Assembly (NCBI RefSeq): GCF_001411805.1
Contig: NZ_CP007212.1
Location: 1,488,001-1,552,000 of the forward strand
Source of the DNA: Burkholderia plantarii
GTDB lineage: Bacteria > Pseudomonadota > Gammaproteobacteria > Burkholderiales > Burkholderiaceae
Length of the DNA: 64,000 bases
Direction: 5' to 3'
Part shown: positions 62,708-64,000 of the stretch, one piece after another
Layout: each line of letters starts with the position of its first letter
How positions within the stretch are numbered: position 1 is the first letter of the stretch
Notes under the pieces: generated by a model
The model's database searches: none
Seen by the model: only the letters and a program-made list of their open reading frames with translations
Told to the model about the DNA's origin: nothing
Translations under genes and position numbers: made by a program

Positions 62708-63235
62708 ATGGTTATGTTTATTCAAAAAAATTTCGTAGCAATATTCGTCGTTGGGTTGTTGTTTGCCTTGGCTGGCTGTTCGGGTAAAAATGAGATTAGT
62801 CCATCAGACGTAAGCGGTTACAACTATACCGATTACTACATTGCAGGATTTAGTGTCAGCAACGAAGGTCAGGAGCTTTCGGCCGGTGGGCCAAATATTT
62901 TTCCGAGGAGGCCTGGCGAGGAGCGCTCAGGAGGAGGGAAATTCGTTTGTTGCATTGGCATTCCAGAAAAATGGCGGCCTGGCATGAAGCTCATGGTCAA
63001 GTGGCGACGGGACACGCACCCTTACGACGACGATCGTAGCGGTGATCAATGGCTTACCGCGACGACGGAAGTGCCGCCGTATGGACCACGTACTGCGGGG
63101 TTTATCGTGCATTTCCTGCCCGGCGACCGAATCCGCATCCAGATCAGGGATGAGAAAAGAGTGCTACCCAAGATCGACGATCGGGACCCCTACATCGTGC
63201 AGGGTGTGCTGGACACCGAGTTGAATAAGGGGTGA
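62708..63235 (+). CDS. DUF3304 lipoprotein, copy B (putative T6SS immunity)
   Basis: A 175-aa paralogue of copies A and C. Signal ends LALAGC; the domain keeps SGYNYTDYYIAGFSVSNEG, GGPNIFP, CCIGIPEKWRPGMKL, PYDDDRSGDQWLTA and VHFLPGDRIR, but is clearly diverged in the rest (RRPGEERSGG, KVLP-like end). It begins 3 nt after the truncated effector stub and has no effector of its own: the next gene, 91 bp on, is copy C. Confidence 0.85.
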   Translation: MVMFIQKNFVAIFVVGLLFALAGCSGKNEISPSDVSGYNYTDYYIAGFSVSNEGQELSAGGPNIFPRRPGEERSGGGKFVCCIGIPEKWRPGMKLMVKWRRDTHPYDDDRSGDQWLTATTEVPPYGPRTAGFIVHFLPGDRIRIQIRDEKRVLPKIDDRDPYIVQGVLDTELNKG

Positions 63236-63326
63236 GGATATGGCGCGATTGGCGCAGTCCGTTGGTCTGAGTAATTTAATGAGTAAGGTTATTAAAAAAA
63301 AATCGGAGAAAATCCAAAGTCCGAAG

Positions 63327-63860
63327 ATGGGGGTAATTGTGTTCGCCAAAAAGTGTTTCACTGTGCTATTCGTGGGTTTACTATTTTTTATATTGACGGC
63401 TTGTTCGGATCAGGACGAGAGCAGTCCGTCCAGTGTGAGCGGCTACAACTACACAGACTATTACATTGATCAATTTCTTATCGGAAATGAGGGCCGGGAA
63501 TTCCTGGCGGGCGGGCCAAACATCTTTCCGAAAGAGCGAGGAGAGGCACGTTCGGGTGGAGGGGCATCCGTCTGCTGCATCGGCATTCCTGCTCACTGGC
63601 GTCCAGGCCTGAAGCTCGTGATCCGCTGGCGGCGGGACACGAAACCCTACGACGACGATCGTAGTGGTGATCAATGGCTTACTGCATCCACTGACGTACC
63701 ACCGTACGGGCCGCATAACTACGGGTTTTGGGTGCATTTTCTGCCCGATGATCGAATCCGCGTGGAGATACAGGACAAGCCGGAAATGCCAGAGAAACCC
63801 GCAGATAACGATCCGTACATCGTGCAAGGTATGTTGGACCCGGAATTGAATAAGAAATAA
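63327..63860 (+). CDS. DUF3304 lipoprotein, copy C (putative T6SS immunity)
   Basis: A 177-aa paralogue. Signal ends FILTAC; the N-terminal mature part (SSPSSVSGYNYTDYYIDQFL) differs from A and B. From GGPNIFPKERGE onward it is identical to copy A at the DNA level. The frame is open from 63240, but that upstream part is Lys-rich and not signal-like; the start could also be a GTG at 63339. It directly precedes the gene at 63873, presumably its cognate effector. Confidence 0.85.
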   Translation: MGVIVFAKKCFTVLFVGLLFFILTACSDQDESSPSSVSGYNYTDYYIDQFLIGNEGREFLAGGPNIFPKERGEARSGGGASVCCIGIPAHWRPGLKLVIRWRRDTKPYDDDRSGDQWLTASTDVPPYGPHNYGFWVHFLPDDRIRVEIQDKPEMPEKPADNDPYIVQGMLDPELNKK

Positions 63861-63872
63861 GGAAAAGATCGA

Positions 63873-64000
63873 ATGAGTGTCATTAGATGGCCCGAACCAT
63901 TCAACGAGCAAGGGAGTCCGGACGAAGGGGAATCAGTCCGACGGATGAGCGTGTCTGGCGGAGGTTGGCGCGCGATATCGAAAAAATTCGAAGCCGCGTC
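63873..64000 (+). CDS. Putative T6SS effector, 5' part (runs off the window)
   Basis: ATG 63873, 12 nt after copy C, begins MSVIRWPEPFNEQGSPDEGE and stays open to the window end (42 codons). The repeat of this start at 62561 and the association with vgrG, the DUF4123 adaptor and DUF3304 lipoproteins point to the cargo effector. Nothing in the visible part identifies its activity. Confidence 0.5.
   Translation, partial: MSVIRWPEPFNEQGSPDEGESVRRMSVSGGGWRAISKKFEAA

Noticed and set aside
1..64000. CRISPR array, rRNA, integrase or plasmid replication gene
   Set aside because: I looked for regularly spaced repeats, rRNA motifs, tyrosine integrase motifs and Rep proteins and saw none.

Overview
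The window is high-GC DNA that reads as Burkholderia. The evidence is a housekeeping run in the middle (phosphohistidine phosphatase, ornithine-lipid acyltransferase, MATE transporter, DUF2288 protein, acyl-CoA synthetase, NlpD-like lipoprotein, aldose epimerase, UppP) between two tRNA genes, and a type VI secretion locus with a TagK protein. The species cannot be fixed from the sequence alone.

1-34,590 is accessory, IS-rich and catabolic. An IS3-family element (90-1301) cuts a coding sequence at the left edge. A cupin/AraC regulator (1529-2569) faces a complete operon-like cluster (3142-13135): four-component Rieske ring-hydroxylating dioxygenase, cis-dihydrodiol dehydrogenase, type I extradiol dioxygenase, meta-cleavage hydrolase, hydratase, acylating acetaldehyde dehydrogenase, aldolase, and an outer-membrane MetA-type protein. 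Together these would take an unidentified aromatic compound to pyruvate plus acetyl-CoA and a side-chain acid. After two broken IS3-family remnants comes a second aromatic cluster on the minus strand (14412-21500): maleylacetate reductase, amidohydrolase_2 (probable decarboxylase), MhqD-like hydrolase, PcpA/LinE/MhqO-like hydroquinone dioxygenase, LysR regulator, a VOC remnant and an MFS transporter.

A third catabolic set follows: IclR regulator, porin, hydantoinase A/B (HyuA/HyuB) and a fumarylacetoacetate-hydrolase-family protein. It is interrupted by an intact IS66-type element (24130-27189, 8-bp target duplication) that carries a pRiA4b-ORF3-like passenger. Four copies of the palindrome GTGAAATATTTCAC lie in front of the MFS/IclR pair, the porin, hyuA and a truncated HTH-only IclR gene, so these units look like one IclR regulon. 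One copy is the centre of a perfect 44-bp palindrome. A truncated IS6-family transposase and an unrecognised ORF end this region at tRNA-Pro(UGG) (34595-34671), a likely island boundary.

34,672-44,800 is core chromosome with small lipoprotein and membrane-peptide genes. It ends at tRNA-Arg(UCU).

44,852-64,000 is a T6SS locus in two divergent arms. The minus arm is tagK, a small unknown gene, tssE, tssF, tssG and tssA. The plus arm is tssH(clpV), tssB, tssC, hcp, tssJ, tssK, vgrG and a DUF4123 adaptor, followed by three tandem DUF3304 lipoproteins. These are interleaved with a truncated copy, and then a second copy running off the window, of the same gene start. The array is a recent mosaic duplication: the first lipoprotein gene matches the second exactly in its 5' part and the third exactly in its 3' part. 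It looks like a T6SS effector-immunity expansion. tssL and tssM are not in the window.
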